Source of the DNA: JAFGBI01 sp964454025
Lineage (GTDB): Bacteria > Myxococcota_A > Polyangia > Polyangiales > Polyangiaceae
Direction of reading: 5' to 3'
Assembly (NCBI GenBank): GCA_964454025.1
Contig: CAYVRP010000021.1
Location: 1-64,000 of the forward strand
Length of the DNA stretch: 64,000 nucleotides
Notes under the pieces: generated by a model
Databases searched by the model: none
The model's input: the letters and a program-made list of their open reading frames with translations, nothing else
What the model was told of the DNA's origin: nothing
Position numbers and translations under genes: made by a program
Shown here: positions 36,353 through 44,932 of the stretch, piece by piece
How positions within the stretch are numbered: the first letter of the stretch is position 1
Layout of the letters: every line of letters begins with the position of its first letter

Positions 36353-37596
36353 GGCATCGTCCCGCGGCCGTCGAGGTGGCGAAGCACGAGCTGGAGGCCA
36401 GCCCAGGCGGCCCACCGGCGCACCCGTTGGCGGGGACCGGCGAAGATCTCCCGCCGGTGGCTCGTGCGCCCGCCCCCGGCCACGGCGAGCTCCACGAGCC
36501 CGACCGGCTTGGTCGCCGAGCCGCCGTCGGGGCCCGCCACGCCGGTAATGGCGAGGGCGACGTCGACGCCGCACGCACGGACCGCCCCTTCGGCCATCGC
36601 GGTGGCGACCTCGGCGCTGACCGCGCCGTGCCGGGCGAGCAGGGCCGCCGGGACCCCCAGCAGCGCCTCCTTGGTCGCGTTCGCGTACACGATGGCGCCG
36701 CCCAGAAAGAACCGGCTCGCTCCGGGCAGGTCGGTCAGGAGCTTCCCGACCAGGCCACCCGTGCAAGACTCCGCCACCGCGAGCGTGAGCCCGCGCGAGG
36801 CGAGCCGCGCCCCCACCAAGCCCGGGAGCGCGAGGTCGCCCTCGGCGTAGACGACATCGTGCCCCAACCGTGCCACGATCGCGTCGGCGGCCTCGCGGGC
36901 GGCCGCCTCGGCCAGGCTCGTCGAGGCGCGGCGCGCCCGGACCTTGATCTCTACCTCCGGCGCCTCCGCGCGATAGCCGAGCTCAACGCCGTGGGTCGCC
37001 TCGATCCCCGCCAAGCGCTCCCCGATCAGGCTTTCCGCCAGGCCGAACGTGCGCAGCCGGATCACCCGCCCGACGTCGTCGGTCGTCCCTTGCAGCGCGG
37101 GTACGACCTGCGCCGCGAACATGGCCCGCATCTCCTGCGGCACCCCCGGCAGGAACCACGCGTCCGCCCGCCCGACGCGCAGCGAGAAGCCCGGCGCCGT
37201 TCCGTTGTCGTTGGGCACCGCGCGCGCTCCGACCGGAAGATCTGCCTGCTTGGCGTTCGACTCCGACAGGGGGAGCCCCCGCGCGGCCAGGACCGCCCGG
37301 ATCCGCTCCACCGACTCCGCGTCCCGCCGGAGCCCGACCCCCAATGCGGCCGCGGCCGCGGCGGCGGTGACGTCGTCCGTCGTGGGTCCGAGGCCGCCCG
37401 TGCAGACGACGCAATCGTACGCCATGCCCAGGCGAGTGAGCGCCGCCGACACCGCGGCCACGCCGTCAGCGACGATCGTGATCTCGCCGACCTCGAACCC
37501 GAGCCCCGTCAGCTCGCCCGCCAGCCAGGCGCCGTGCGCGTCGCCGACCTCGCCCGTCGTCAGCTCCGTCCCGACACAGAGCACCGCGGCTCTCAT
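36349..37596 (-). CDS. cinA: CinA, ADP-ribose pyrophosphatase / NMN amidohydrolase
   Basis: A two-domain pyridine-nucleotide salvage enzyme. The N-terminal COG1058 domain has 'LCVGTELTTGEVGDAHG' and 'CTGGLGPTTDDVTAAA'; the C-terminal PncC domain has 'AVAESCTGGLVGKLLTDLPG' with the catalytic Ser, and 'ITGVAGPDGGSATKPVGLV'. It recycles NMN to nicotinate mononucleotide and cleaves ADP-ribose. The 415 residues are full length. The ATG at 37596 is a good family start. It heads a pair with thpR. The upstream SUMF1 gene ends 34 bases before it, so it may be cotranscribed with ligA and the SUMF1 gene. Confidence 0.94.
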   Translation of the reverse strand: MRAAVLCVGTELTTGEVGDAHGAWLAGELTGLGFEVGEITIVADGVAAVSAALTRLGMAYDCVVCTGGLGPTTDDVTAAAAAAALGVGLRRDAESVERIRAVLAARGLPLSESNAKQADLPVGARAVPNDNGTAPGFSLRVGRADAWFLPGVPQEMRAMFAAQVVPALQGTTDDVGRVIRLRTFGLAESLIGERLAGIEATHGVELGYRAEAPEVEIKVRARRASTSLAEAAAREAADAIVARLGHDVVYAEGDLALPGLVGARLASRGLTLAVAESCTGGLVGKLLTDLPGASRFFLGGAIVYANATKEALLGVPAALLARHGAVSAEVATAMAEGAVRACGVDVALAITGVAGPDGGSATKPVGLVELAVAGGGRTSHRREIFAGPRQRVRRWAAWAGLQLVLRHLDGRGTMP

Positions 37597-37630
37597 GATT
37601 GGCTCCCTTTGGCCCCCACCCGTCGGGGTG

Positions 37631-38515
37631 TCAACCGCCCCCAGGCTCGGCCCCGACCTCGTACGCGCAGCGGAAGCCGACTCGCGCGTCGGCGCCCTCG
37701 AGCATGACGGACGCCCAGCTCTTGAGCTCGGCCGCCGAGCGAGACGCGTACGAGCCGCCTCGTGCCGTCATTGCGCCGTCTGGCTCCACCGTCCACTCCG
37801 CCACGTTGCCGGCGAGGTCCTCCACGCCATCCGGGGTCGCGCCGTCCGGGCGAGCACCCGCGAGCTCCGGCCCGCGAGCTCCCTCCGCGCAGGGACCCGC
37901 CACCAGCCCGAACGCTGCGCGGCGGCAGACGAGCCCGGTCGGACCCCACGGGTACCGGAAGCCCCGGCCCACCCCGGCGGCGAAGGCCCACTCGTCCGCG
38001 CGCGGGAGGCGGCCGGCGACGAAGCGGCAGAACGCGGTCGCTTCTTCGGGCGACACGCCCGTGACGGGCAACCCGGGCTCGGCCGCCCCGAGCGCGCGGC
38101 ACCCACCGCCGCGGACGCAGTCCTGCCAACGCGCATGGGTAACCTCGTGGGCGTCGATCAGGAACGGTGCCACCGTCCCTTTCCCGGGCGGGTCACCAGG
38201 GGCACCCTCCCAGTCCACGGCCGCGAGCTCGCGCCTCCCGCCCGCAATACGTACCTGCTTGGGCACTACGGCGCACCCGGCGACGGCGCCGCCCCGGGCG
38301 ATCAGAGGGGGAGGGCAGGTGGCGATTGCGCCGACGCAGGCGCCGTCCCGCTCGCTCTGCCCTCGCGGGCAGCAGCGGGTCGGTCCGGCTACGAAACCGG
38401 CGGCGCAGCGCCGCGGGGCGGACGCGACGCCTCGCAGCAGGACGACCACCAGGGACAGCGCCGAGACGGCGGCGACGCCGCCCAGCGAGGCCCACAGGAG
38501 TTTCCGTCGGCTCAA
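37631..38515 (-). CDS. SUMF1/formylglycine-enzyme-like membrane protein
   Basis: A 294-residue protein with an N-terminal membrane anchor ('WASLGGVAAVSALSLVVVLL'), a Cys-rich segment ('RRCAAGFVAGPTRCCPRG'), and a C-terminal sulfatase-modifying-factor fold: 'FLIDAHEVTHARWQDCV', 'LPVTGVSPEEATAFCRFV', 'RLPRADEWAFAA', 'DLAGNVAEWTVE', 'ARGGSYASR' and 'VGFRCAYE'. True formylglycine-generating enzymes need a Cys pair near the C-terminus, not evident here, so it is more likely a binding or nonenzymatic member, which myxobacteria have in quantity. The TTG at 38515 overlaps the ligA stop (TTGA), implying coupling with ligA, probably without functional meaning. Confidence 0.85.
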   Translation of the reverse strand: MSRRKLLWASLGGVAAVSALSLVVVLLRGVASAPRRCAAGFVAGPTRCCPRGQSERDGACVGAIATCPPPLIARGGAVAGCAVVPKQVRIAGGRRELAAVDWEGAPGDPPGKGTVAPFLIDAHEVTHARWQDCVRGGGCRALGAAEPGLPVTGVSPEEATAFCRFVAGRLPRADEWAFAAGVGRGFRYPWGPTGLVCRRAAFGLVAGPCAEGARGPELAGARPDGATPDGVEDLAGNVAEWTVEPDGAMTARGGSYASRSAAELKSWASVMLEGADARVGFRCAYEVGAEPGGG

Positions 38516-40536
38516 GCTCGATCTCGGGGCGGCGCGGCGGTGAGCAGCCGCATGAGCCCTGCCTCGTCGATGATCTGGGTACCGCGCTTGCGCGCCGCGT
38601 CCAGCTTGCGCTGTCCTACGTCGGCGCCGACCACCAGGTAGGAGGTCCCCTTCTTCACCGCGTCGTGCACCAGACCGCCAGCGGCGACGATGTCCGCGTG
38701 CACCTCCTCGCGGCGGCGAGAGAGGACGCCGGTGACACAGAACGACCAGCCGGCGAGGGGCCCCGTCGACGGTGTGGTACCTCCCGCCGCCCGCGAAACC
38801 CCCCGCGCCCGGAGCTTCTCGAGCACAGCTCGCTTCTGTGGATCCTCCAGGAACGCGCGGAGGCTCTCCACCATCTTCGGTCCGAACCCGGGGACAGCGG
38901 CGGCGCGCGCCGCGACCTCCGCGGGCGCGAGGTCCAGGAGCGCTTCCAGCGAGCCCACCGCCTCCGCGAGCTGACGCGCGGCGACCGGCCCGATGAGCTC
39001 TATGCCGACCCCGGTGATGAGGCGGTCGAGCTGACGATCGCGGGAGCCCGCGATCGCGGCGACGACGTTGGCGGCGCTCCGCTCGCCCATGCGTGGCAGC
39101 TCCATGAGCCGCTCCACCGTCAGATCGTACAGGTCGGCCGCGTCGCGGACCCAGCCCCGGTCCACGAGCTCGGCCACGAGGACCTCTCCCAGGTGGTCGA
39201 TGTCCATGGCGAACCGCCGGGCGAAGTGCAGGATAGACGCCTTGACGATCGCGCGGCAGTCCGGGTTCGGACAACGCACCGCGACCTGCCCCGCGCGCCG
39301 CTCCACGGCCGTGCCGCACGCGGGGCATGCGTCCGGCATCTCGAACCGCGGGGGCTCTCCGGAGCGAGCCGCGAGATCGACCGCAACCACCTGCGGGATG
39401 ATCTCGCCCGCCTTCTCGATCTCCACGCGATCGCCGACGCGAACGTCGAGCTCCTGCACGAAGTCGGCGTTGTGCAGCGACGCCCGCGTCACGGTCGTGC
39501 CCGCCAGGGCCACCGGATCGAGCTCGGCCACGGGCGTGAGCGTCCCCGTGCGACCGACCTGGACGACGATGTCCCGCACCCGGGTCGTCGCCCGCTCCGC
39601 GCCGTACTTGTAGGCGATCGCCCAGCGGGGGAACTTCGCCGTGAAGCCCAGCGCCCGCTGCGCCGCGAAGCCGTCCACCTTGACGACGCACCCGTCGATG
39701 TCGAACGGCAGCGCGGCGCGGCGCTCAGCGAGCGCGGCGATCGCCGCCTCCACCTCGGCGAACGAGGCGCACGTCGTGAGCTCCGGGTAGGTCGTCGGCA
39801 ATCCGAGCGCCTGCAGGCGCCCGAGCGCCGCCGAGTGCGAGGGGGCGAGATCCTCCCCCTCGACGACCGCCCAGACCACCGCCCGCAGCCGCCGCTTCGC
39901 CACCAGGCGCGGATCGAGCAGGCGCAGGCTTCCGCTCGCCGCGTTGCGCGGGTTGGCGAAGGGCGGCTCTCCGGCCGCTGCGCGCTCCTCGTTGATGGCC
40001 GCGAGATCGCGGCGCAGGATCACCACCTCGGCGCGAAGCGTCAGAGGACGCTCGTACTCCAGCTTCAACGGGAGCGAGCGGATCGTCCGCAGGTTCTCCA
40101 GGATCTCCTCGCCGTGCACCCCGTCGCCGCGCGTGGATCCGCCCACGAGCTTTCCCTCCCGGTACACCAGCTCCACGCTGGCGCCGTCGAGTTTCGGCTC
40201 CACCGCGAAGCACACGGGGTCGCCGGGCAGCCGCTCCCGGACCCGCCGCATGAACTCAGCCAGCTCGGCGTCGTTGTAGGTGTTGTCCAGGGAGAGCATG
40301 GGCACGGCGTGCTCCACCGTGCGCAGGTTCTCCCGCGGCCTATCGCCCACCCGCTGGGTCGGGCTCTCGGGGGTCCGCAGCTCCGGGTGGGCCGCCTCGA
40401 TCGCCCGGAGCTCCGCGTAGAGCGCGTCGTAGGACCGGTCGTCGATCAGCGGGTCGTCGAGCACGTAGTAGCGGTAGTCGTGCGCGCGGATCTCCTGGAC
40501 GAGCTCCGCATGGCGGACCCGTGGCGTTTTCGACAC
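38512..40536 (-). CDS. ligA: NAD-dependent DNA ligase
   Basis: The replicative NAD+-dependent ligase that seals nicks and Okazaki fragments. The Ia domain is present at the N-terminus ('YRYYVLDDPLIDDRSYD'), then the adenylation site K115 in 'AVEPKLDGAS', the OB fold ('VQVGRTGTLTPVAEL'), a four-Cys zinc finger ('CPACG' and 'CPNPDC'), helix-hairpin-helix repeats, and a BRCT domain ('WSFCVTGVLSRRREEV', 'SYLVVGADVG'). The GTG at 40536 gives 674 residues, the usual length; starting further upstream would add 59 unlikely residues that overlap the divergent interval. The SUMF1 gene overlaps its stop. Confidence 0.96.
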   Translation of the reverse strand: MSKTPRVRHAELVQEIRAHDYRYYVLDDPLIDDRSYDALYAELRAIEAAHPELRTPESPTQRVGDRPRENLRTVEHAVPMLSLDNTYNDAELAEFMRRVRERLPGDPVCFAVEPKLDGASVELVYREGKLVGGSTRGDGVHGEEILENLRTIRSLPLKLEYERPLTLRAEVVILRRDLAAINEERAAAGEPPFANPRNAASGSLRLLDPRLVAKRRLRAVVWAVVEGEDLAPSHSAALGRLQALGLPTTYPELTTCASFAEVEAAIAALAERRAALPFDIDGCVVKVDGFAAQRALGFTAKFPRWAIAYKYGAERATTRVRDIVVQVGRTGTLTPVAELDPVALAGTTVTRASLHNADFVQELDVRVGDRVEIEKAGEIIPQVVAVDLAARSGEPPRFEMPDACPACGTAVERRAGQVAVRCPNPDCRAIVKASILHFARRFAMDIDHLGEVLVAELVDRGWVRDAADLYDLTVERLMELPRMGERSAANVVAAIAGSRDRQLDRLITGVGIELIGPVAARQLAEAVGSLEALLDLAPAEVAARAAAVPGFGPKMVESLRAFLEDPQKRAVLEKLRARGVSRAAGGTTPSTGPLAGWSFCVTGVLSRRREEVHADIVAAGGLVHDAVKKGTSYLVVGADVGQRKLDAARKRGTQIIDEAGLMRLLTAAPPRDRA

Positions 40537-40679
40537 GCACCGAGTGTGCCTCGAAGCCCCCGGGGCCGGGGAAGCCGATTCGTCAAGCCAGTTGGCGTGC
40601 ACCGAAGTTGCGGTAAGGTGCGCCCGGTCGCGAACCCGGGTGGTCACTCGCAGGGCCGGCCCGGCGACCGGGGATCCTT

Positions 40680-41771
40680 GTGACACCTTCGAAGCCCGCC
40701 GCCGCGCCACCACCAGGAGAGGCGAGCTCGCCGAGCGGGGGCCTCGTGACCGCGGGGGCGGGTCCCGCGACGCTCGACGTGCCGCCCGGCGCGGGTGTCA
40801 GCGGGATCCCGAGCTCGATCCCCGTGCGCTCGGAGGGACCGCTGCTCTGGCGAGTCGCGGGGGTGGTGCGGACGGTGCGCCCGCACCAGTGGGTGAAGAA
40901 CGTCTTCGTGCTCGCGCCGGTGGTCTTCGCCAAGGAGATCTTCGATGTCGCCCTGCTTGGCCGCGCGAGCGCCGCCTTCGCGGTGTTCTGCCTGCTCGCT
41001 GGCGCCGTGTACACGATGAACGATCTCGGGGACGTCGAGGCGGACCGCCAGCACCCGGTCAAGCGCCACCGGCCCATCGCCTCGGGCCGGGTGCCCGTCG
41101 CCTGGGCCCGCGTGATGGTGTACGCGCTCGTCGGCCTCTCCCTCCTCGGCGCGGCCGGGATCGAACTCGCCCTGCAGACCCTCCGCACGACGCCCGTATT
41201 CGGGATGTTCCTCCTCGCGAGCGCGGCCTACTTCTTCAACAACGTCGCCTACACGTTCCGGCTCAAGCACGTCGCCTACCTCGACGTCGCCTCCATCTCG
41301 GCCGGCTTCGTGCTCCGGGTGATGGCGGGCGGCTACGCCACCAACGTTCCCGTCTCCGGGTACCTCCTCGCCTGTACGGCGCTGCTCGCCCTCTTCCTCG
41401 GGTTCGGCAAGCGGCGCCACGAGCTCACGGCGGCGCGCTCCAACGCGAGACGACAGCGCGCAGCGCTCGAGGCCTACACGCGCCGTGGACTCGACGTCGC
41501 GCTCCTGCTGACGGCGACGGCTACCATCGCTACCTACGTCGTCTACACCGTGGACCCGCGCACGCGCGCCTTCTTCCGCACCGACTGGCTCTGGCCAAGC
41601 ACCCTCTTCGTCGTGCTCGGCGTGGGACGCTTCGTCCAACTGGTCCGATCGCGACCGCAGGCGGAGAGCCCCACGCAGGAGATGCTCAAGGACGGGCCGT
41701 TCGTGCTGGTCGTGCTGCTCTGGACCGTCCTGGTGATGTGGGTCGTCTACCACCTCCAGCCCGGCGGATGA
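40680..41771 (+). CDS. UbiA-family prenyltransferase, DPPR-synthase-like
   Basis: A polytopic membrane prenyltransferase. The line 'RPHQWVKNVFVLAPVVFA' and the Asp-rich motif 'NDLGDVEADRQHPVKRHRP' followed by 'IASG' match the decaprenyl-phosphate phosphoribosyltransferase subgroup of UbiA more than quinone prenyltransferases. Such enzymes make polyprenyl-phospho-ribose for arabinose or other glycan donors. The first 50 residues are Pro/Ala/Gly-rich, cytoplasmic and possibly over-called; eight to nine membrane helices follow. The GTG at 40680 is used. It is separated by six bases from the CPBP gene. No arabinosyltransferase is near, so the product's use is unknown. Confidence 0.82.
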   Translation: MTPSKPAAAPPPGEASSPSGGLVTAGAGPATLDVPPGAGVSGIPSSIPVRSEGPLLWRVAGVVRTVRPHQWVKNVFVLAPVVFAKEIFDVALLGRASAAFAVFCLLAGAVYTMNDLGDVEADRQHPVKRHRPIASGRVPVAWARVMVYALVGLSLLGAAGIELALQTLRTTPVFGMFLLASAAYFFNNVAYTFRLKHVAYLDVASISAGFVLRVMAGGYATNVPVSGYLLACTALLALFLGFGKRRHELTAARSNARRQRAALEAYTRRGLDVALLLTATATIATYVVYTVDPRTRAFFRTDWLWPSTLFVVLGVGRFVQLVRSRPQAESPTQEMLKDGPFVLVVLLWTVLVMWVVYHLQPGG

Positions 41772-41777
41772 GGCTCG

Positions 41778-42512
41778 ATGCCGTCCAGTGCCCGCGGATC
41801 AGGGAGGCGCCCGGCGTCGGCCGAGGTCGGGCGCCGGAGCGGTCCCTGGGCCGATCTCGGGCTCACCCTGCCCATCTTCGTCGGCTACCACCTGGGCGTC
41901 GCCTTCCTCCCCTTTCGCAACGCCGCCGACGTGGTGACGCGCGAGCTGGTCGCGCTGGCGAACCACGATCTGCGCGCCTATGCCGCGCTGACCGTCGCCA
42001 TCGGGATCGGCTTCGTCGGCGTACTCGTGCTCCTGGGACGCGGGCAGGCGTTGCGGTGGGAGCGGTTCGCCTGGGTGGCGGTCGAGGGGACCGTCTACGC
42101 CATCGCCATGCGCCTGGTGGCAGGCTACGTCGTCGGGCGCTTGCGCCTCGGCGGCGCCGCCGAGGTCGATCGCTGGGGAGGGATCGTCCTCTCGCTCGGC
42201 GCCGGGCTCTACGAGGAGATCGCGTTTCGGGTCGTCCTCTTCGGGCTCGGGGTCCGCCTGCTGTCGCTGCTCCTGCTCGCCGAAGCGACCGCGACCAAGG
42301 AGCTCGGGCTGCGGCTGCTCTGGGCCGTCATCGCCGCTGCCGTGTTCAGCGGCTGGCACCACGTGGGGGCGTTCGGTGACCCATTCGAGCTCCGCGTGTT
42401 CGTCTTCCGGTGGGTGTGCGGGCTCGTCTTCACGGCCATCTACGCCCTGCGCGGTTTCGCGCCGGTGGTCTGGACGCACACCCTCTACGACCTCTGGGTG
42501 CTCGCCTTCTGA
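41778..42512 (+). CDS. CPBP-family intramembrane metalloprotease
   Basis: A 244-residue protein with about six membrane segments, related to CAAX prenyl endopeptidase Rce1 and bacteriocin-processing enzymes. Motif 1 is E146-E147-x-x-x-R151 ('YEEIAFR'), motif 2 is 'FSGWHHVGAFGD', and the last helix has 'VVWTHTLYDLW' with the motif-4 His. All metal/catalytic residues appear intact. Substrate is unknown. It starts six bases after the UbiA-family gene, so it is probably cotranscribed. A protease of a prenyl-related family beside a prenyl-transfer enzyme is suggestive, but most bacterial CPBP proteins do not act on prenylated proteins. Confidence 0.88.
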   Translation: MPSSARGSGRRPASAEVGRRSGPWADLGLTLPIFVGYHLGVAFLPFRNAADVVTRELVALANHDLRAYAALTVAIGIGFVGVLVLLGRGQALRWERFAWVAVEGTVYAIAMRLVAGYVVGRLRLGGAAEVDRWGGIVLSLGAGLYEEIAFRVVLFGLGVRLLSLLLLAEATATKELGLRLLWAVIAAAVFSGWHHVGAFGDPFELRVFVFRWVCGLVFTAIYALRGFAPVVWTHTLYDLWVLAF

Positions 42513-42531
42513 GCCCCGGTGGGGTTGGCCG

Positions 42532-43269
42532 TCAGGGGCCGCTGCGACGCGCGACGATGAAGCGCTCGACGTTCCCCTTGGGCCCGGCGACCCGCGAGTC
42601 GCGCTCGCCCAGCACCTGGAGCCCCGCGGCGACCATCGCGGCGCGGGCGCGCTCGATCGCCGCCTCGCGCACGTCCGGATCGCGGATCACCCCGCGGCCG
42701 CGGCTCGCTGCCTCGCGCCCCGCCTCGAACTGCGGCTTCACGAGCGCCAGGACCAGGCCACCGGGTCGCAGAACACGCGCGATCGCCGGCAGCAGCCGAT
42801 CCAGGCTGATGAACGAGGCGTCCACCGTCACCAGATCGATGGGCTCGGGGAAGCTCTCCGGGGTGAGCTCGCGTGCGTTGGTGCGGTCACGCACCACCAC
42901 GCGCGCATCCTGGCGCAGCCGCGCCGAGAGCAGCCCCTGGCCGACGTCGATGGCGTAGACCCGGCCCGCCCCCGCCTGCAGCAGGCAATCGGTGAACCCG
43001 CCGGTGGACGCTCCGACGTCGACCGCGACCGCGCCGGCGACCTTGAGGTCGAGATCGCGGAGTGCTCCCTCGAGCTTGTACCCTCCCCGCGAGACGAAGC
43101 GCTTCTCCCCACGCACCTCCAGGAGCGCCCCCTCGGGCAGCAGCGTGCCCACCTTGTCCACGCGGCGTTCACCCCAGAACACGCGGCCTGCCATGAGCAG
43201 TGCCCGGGCCTGGGACCGCGTCGTCGTCAGCCCCTGGCTGACCATCGCCACGTCCGCTCGGACCTTCAC
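42532..43269 (-). CDS. tlyA: TlyA-family 2'-O-ribose rRNA methyltransferase
   Basis: A SAM-dependent methyltransferase of the TlyA/hemolysin A family, which in mycobacteria methylates cytidines in 16S and 23S rRNA and confers capreomycin sensitivity. The N-terminal S4 RNA-binding domain is 'VSQGLTTTRSQARALLMAG', followed by an RrmJ/FtsJ fold with 'AVDVGASTGGFTDCLLQ' for SAM, then 'VTVDASFISL' and 'LVKPQFEAG'. The GTG at 43269 lies 11 bases after AGGGAG and gives 245 residues; upstream codons add a spurious 21. It converges with the CPBP gene, with about 20 bases between. Confidence 0.93.
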   Translation of the reverse strand: MKVRADVAMVSQGLTTTRSQARALLMAGRVFWGERRVDKVGTLLPEGALLEVRGEKRFVSRGGYKLEGALRDLDLKVAGAVAVDVGASTGGFTDCLLQAGAGRVYAIDVGQGLLSARLRQDARVVVRDRTNARELTPESFPEPIDLVTVDASFISLDRLLPAIARVLRPGGLVLALVKPQFEAGREAASRGRGVIRDPDVREAAIERARAAMVAAGLQVLGERDSRVAGPKGNVERFIVARRSGP

Positions 43270-43458
43270 CGGGGTCTGCTCCCTGGTCGCTGCGAGGCCC
43301 GCGGTTCGCGGGGACCGCGGGCCTCCCCGCATCCCCGCGCCCGGAGCTCACGAACGGTGTTCTTGACCGAAAGCCGGCGAGCGGGCAACGATCCGCCCCG
43401 CGGGTGAGGTGGGCCTGCAAGGTCGTTCGTCCCCCTCGCCGCGTCGCGGAGGAAACCC

Positions 43459-44355
43459 ATGCAGAATTCCTGTTTCTTCAGCTCCGTCACCACTGCCGCT
43501 GGGGTGCTCCTGCTCGCCTCGACTGGGCTGGCCCAGGGCGAGCCCGAGGCCGCGCCCGCACCGGCCGAGGCTACGCCCGCGCCGGCCGCGGCGGCGCCGG
43601 CCCCCGTCGAGGCCGCCCCGCCGCCGGCGCCCGCGGCCGCGGCGACGACCGGGGGTGAGGCCACGGCGACCGTTGGGGTTCAAGGCGCCGCGGCGGTGGC
43701 AACAGGATCGGACCACGACCAGATGGTCGGCAGCTTCGCCGTGGGGTACCTGGGCCGACGGACGGTGGCCTACGGCACCGGGAGCGCCCTCACGGGCACC
43801 GCTCGGGACGTCGCCCAGGCGCCCGTGATCGGCATCCGCTTCTGGGCGACCCCGCTGCTCGGCATCGACGCGGGCATCGGCTTCGCGCTGGTCGACGACG
43901 GCAAGATCGAGGACGAGACGTCTGTCGGTGGCGCCACCACGTCCACCGAGGCCGAGCTGGCGCCGCTCACGGCGTTCGTCTTCCATGCGGGCGTTCCGCT
44001 CGCCCTGGCCAACTCCGGTCACTTCAGCTTCCAGGTGGTGCCCGAGGTGAACGTGGGTTTCGCGACCCAGACCGTGCAGCCGGCGGCCGACGCCGAGGAC
44101 AAGTCCACGGGCTTCACCTTCGACATCGGCGCTCGAGGCGGCGGGGAGGTGCATTTCGGGTTCATCGGCGTGCCGCAGCTCGCGCTCCAGGGCAGCATCG
44201 GCCTGCTCTACCGCTATGAGAACTGGAAGGTGAAGAGCTCGGCTGCCGCCGACTCCGCGACGCACTCGGAGACGCGTGGCAACCTGACCACCACGGTGTA
44301 CGACAATCCCTGGAACATCTTCACGTCCAACGTCGCCGCGCTCTACTACTTCTAA
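43459..44355 (+). CDS. Probable outer-membrane beta-barrel protein
   Basis: A 298-residue exported protein. A signal peptide ('TTAAGVLLLASTGLAQG') is followed by an Ala/Pro/Glu-rich linker (about 27-75). The rest alternates polar and hydrophobic residues in strand-length units ('VIGIRFWATPLLGIDAGIG', 'FSFQVVPEVNVGFAT', 'LALQGSIGLLYRYE') and ends with aromatic 'ALYYF', a C-terminal Phe as recognised by the Bam complex. An eight-strand OmpA-like barrel is likely. There is no known family match that I can name. A ribosome site (GGAGG, 43449-43453) precedes the ATG. The Cys-rich lipoprotein gene follows after 52 bases. Confidence 0.75.
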   Translation: MQNSCFFSSVTTAAGVLLLASTGLAQGEPEAAPAPAEATPAPAAAAPAPVEAAPPPAPAAAATTGGEATATVGVQGAAAVATGSDHDQMVGSFAVGYLGRRTVAYGTGSALTGTARDVAQAPVIGIRFWATPLLGIDAGIGFALVDDGKIEDETSVGGATTSTEAELAPLTAFVFHAGVPLALANSGHFSFQVVPEVNVGFATQTVQPAADAEDKSTGFTFDIGARGGGEVHFGFIGVPQLALQGSIGLLYRYENWKVKSSAAADSATHSETRGNLTTTVYDNPWNIFTSNVAALYYF

Positions 44356-44407
44356 GCCCTCGGGGGCGCTCGAGCGGTCGCGCGTTCGCGCCCGCCGGAG
44401 GTGAGAG

Positions 44408-44794
44408 ATGAATCGACTCCCGAAGCTGCCCTCCTGCACCGCGCTGGTCGTCGCGCTCGCGTGTGGCGCCTGCGGTGACGGTGAAACCCAGACGAGCACG
44501 GTCGCGATCCCCGATGAAGAGCCGCTCTCCTACACCGAGCGATCCGCGCACCACCCCGACCCACCGCCGGTGACTCCCGAGCCCCCGAATGCCCCGACGG
44601 AGCGCTCCGAGGCGAACGTCTTCGGGCCGTCCGGTCCCGGGCCCCGGGTCACCGAACCGGTCGTGCGGGAGGCTGCCCCGGCCGCGTGCGACTACGAGAG
44701 CGACGGTTGCCAGCGCTGCACCACCTACGTGGCCTGCTGCGCCTGCCTCGGTGACGAGGATCTCTGCGAGACGTTCTGCGGCGACCTGCCGTGA
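44408..44794 (+). CDS. Small Cys-rich lipoprotein
   Basis: A 128-residue lipoprotein of unknown function, preceded by a strong GGAGGTGAG ribosome site. The signal sequence 'LVVALACGAC' offers C19 or C22 for lipidation. A long Pro/Glu/Ser-rich linker follows, then a compact C-terminal Cys cluster: 'CDYESDGCQRCTTY', 'VACCACLG' and 'CETFCG', eight cysteines in about 36 residues, likely disulfide-bonded or metal-binding. It lies downstream of the barrel protein on the same strand and may be cotranscribed. It resembles the 17607 protein in plan but not in sequence. Confidence 0.75.
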   Translation: MNRLPKLPSCTALVVALACGACGDGETQTSTVAIPDEEPLSYTERSAHHPDPPPVTPEPPNAPTERSEANVFGPSGPGPRVTEPVVREAAPAACDYESDGCQRCTTYVACCACLGDEDLCETFCGDLP

Positions 44795-44932
44795 TCCGTC
44801 CGGCTCGTCGTGGCGGCGCCGGCGCCGCCGGCGGGGGCTGGCACACGCCAGGGGCGGCCGTGCGGTCTAGGGTCAGCGCCAGCGCGGACCGCGCGAGCGT
44901 TCCGGCGCGCCCTTTGCATCCGGGGTCGCCCC

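Noticed and set aside
38167..40683. 838-codon open frame on the plus strand
   Set aside because: Antisense to ligA and the SUMF1-like gene; no recognisable domain.
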